From NCBI GenBank assembly GCA_012032075.1, contig JAAURU010000216.1, forward strand, positions 1 to 6,516: a stretch of DNA of 6,516 bases, written 5' to 3'. The notes beneath the pieces were generated by a model, which ran no database searches, was not told the origin of the DNA, and was given only the letters and a program-made list of their open reading frames with translations. The position numbers and the translations under genes are program-made. How positions within the stretch are numbered: position 1 is the stretch's first letter; every line of letters starts with the position of its first letter. The stretch is from Flavobacterium sp. (GTDB lineage Bacteria > Bacteroidota > Bacteroidia > Flavobacteriales > Flavobacteriaceae). Shown piece by piece: positions 5,675 to 6,516 of the stretch.

Positions 5675-6516
5675 ATGGCAAAGGATATAAAATTTGATAT
5701 AGAAGCACGTGACGGATTAAAACGTGGTGTAGATGCATTAGCAAATGCAGTAAAAGTAACTCTAGGTCCAAAAGGAAGAAATGTAATTATTTCAAAATCT
5801 TTTGGTGGACCTACAGTTACAAAAGATGGAGTAACAGTTGCTAAAGAAATTGAATTATCAGATAAGCTTGAAAATATGGGCGCTCAACTCGTGAAAGAGG
5901 TAGCCTCTAAAACATCAGATGTGGCTGGCGATGGAACTACAACTGCCACTGTTTTAGCACAAGCTATTGTAAAAGAAGGTCTGAAAAATGTCGCTGCAGG
6001 AGCAAATCCAATGGATTTGAAACGTGGAATTGACAAAGCTGTGGAAGCTATCGTAGGTGATTTGGCCAAACAAGCTAAAGTGGTAGGAAGTGATTCAGAA
6101 AAAATAAAACAAATCGCTTCGATTTCAGCTAACAATGATGAAGTTATTGGTGAATTAATTGCAAATGCCTTCGCAAAAGTAGGCAAAGAAGGTGTCATTA
6201 CTGTTGAAGAAGCCAAAGGAACTGATACCTATGTTGATGTAGTAGAAGGAATGCAATTTGACAGAGGTTTCTTATCTCCATATTTTGTAACCAATCCTGA
6301 AAAAATGGAGGCAGAATTAGAGAGCCCGTACCTTCTTTTATATGACAAAAAAGTATCTTCTTTAAAAGAATTACTACCTATTCTTGAACCAGTAGCACAA
6401 TCTGGCAAACCATTGGTGATTATCGCAGAAGATGTTGATGGCGAGGCTTTATCAACATTGGTTGTCAATAAGTTACGTGGCGCACTAAAAATTGCTGCAG
6501 TCAAAGCACCTGGTTT
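5675..6516 (+). CDS. groEL: Chaperonin GroEL, N-terminal half (runs off the window)
   Basis: GroEL is the ATP-driven 14-subunit chaperonin that folds cytoplasmic proteins with GroES. The first 280 codons are present and open to the window edge; a full protein is about 540 aa. The start MAKDIKFDIEARDGLKRG is typical of Bacteroidota. The equatorial ATP site shows VTLGPKGRNV (28-37), TKDGVTVAKEIE (49-60) and GDGTTTATVL (85-94, with catalytic Asp86). The ISANND segment, EGVITVEEAKG, the apical entry EGMQFDRGFLSPYF, and the apical stretch LLPILEPVAQSGKPLVIIAEDVDGEAL in sections all fit. By hand count, only 3 of codons 2-68 end in G or C (ATG excluded), against 17 of codons 69-136, and the second pattern continues to the edge. 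This could be codon selection in a highly expressed gene, recombination, or a chimeric assembly; the protein itself looks normal. Confidence 0.97.
   Translation, partial: MAKDIKFDIEARDGLKRGVDALANAVKVTLGPKGRNVIISKSFGGPTVTKDGVTVAKEIELSDKLENMGAQLVKEVASKTSDVAGDGTTTATVLAQAIVKEGLKNVAAGANPMDLKRGIDKAVEAIVGDLAKQAKVVGSDSEKIKQIASISANNDEVIGELIANAFAKVGKEGVITVEEAKGTDTYVDVVEGMQFDRGFLSPYFVTNPEKMEAELESPYLLLYDKKVSSLKELLPILEPVAQSGKPLVIIAEDVDGEALSTLVVNKLRGALKIAAVKAPG

Noticed and set aside
5884..6504. Two open frames antisense to groEL
   Set aside because: They are opposite a highly conserved chaperonin gene and have no independent support.

Overview
The window looks like a chromosomal segment from a member of the Flavobacteriaceae (Bacteroidota), Flavobacterium or a close relative. 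It is AT-rich. Two intergenic sites match the Bacteroidota promoter form (TAnnTTTG at -7). Start codons sit behind A-rich leaders with no Shine-Dalgarno sequence. The proteins closely resemble what I remember of flavobacterial MiaB, sigma-54 activator, LptE, SecG and GroES/GroEL, in an order I recall as conserved in that family. No database search was possible.

Layout. At the left edge is the start of topA (DNA topoisomerase I) on the minus strand, cut by the window edge. A 255-bp divergent intergenic region carries a promoter for each direction. On the plus strand miaB (tRNA methylthiotransferase) follows, then a 94-bp gap filled with short inverted repeats. Next is a tight cluster: a sigma-54 activator of the AAA+/Fis type, lptE (outer-membrane LPS assembly lipoprotein), a TPR-like protein of unknown role, and secG (Sec translocon subunit). 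Gaps in this cluster are 0, 16 and 3 bp, so it is probably one transcript, and it ends at a strong hairpin terminator. A second unit begins about 85 bp beyond the hairpin: groES and the first 280 codons of groEL, which runs off the right edge. No gene-free stretch exceeds 300 bp.

The genes share an envelope and proteostasis theme: export (SecG), LPS placement (LptE), folding (GroES/GroEL), plus a sigma-54 activator with no sensor domain. A degenerate -24/-12-like site lies upstream of groES, so control of the chaperonin by the local activator is an idea worth testing but is not shown.

The main anomaly is a set of five single-base indels beside short homopolymer runs. They break topA (two, compensating), lptE (one) and the TPR-like gene (two), although the encoded sequence on each side reads as good protein. 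Sequencing or assembly error is the simplest explanation because topA and lptE are core genes. A second anomaly is an abrupt change in third-position base use inside groEL. I found no mobile element, CRISPR array, RNA gene or clearly new system.
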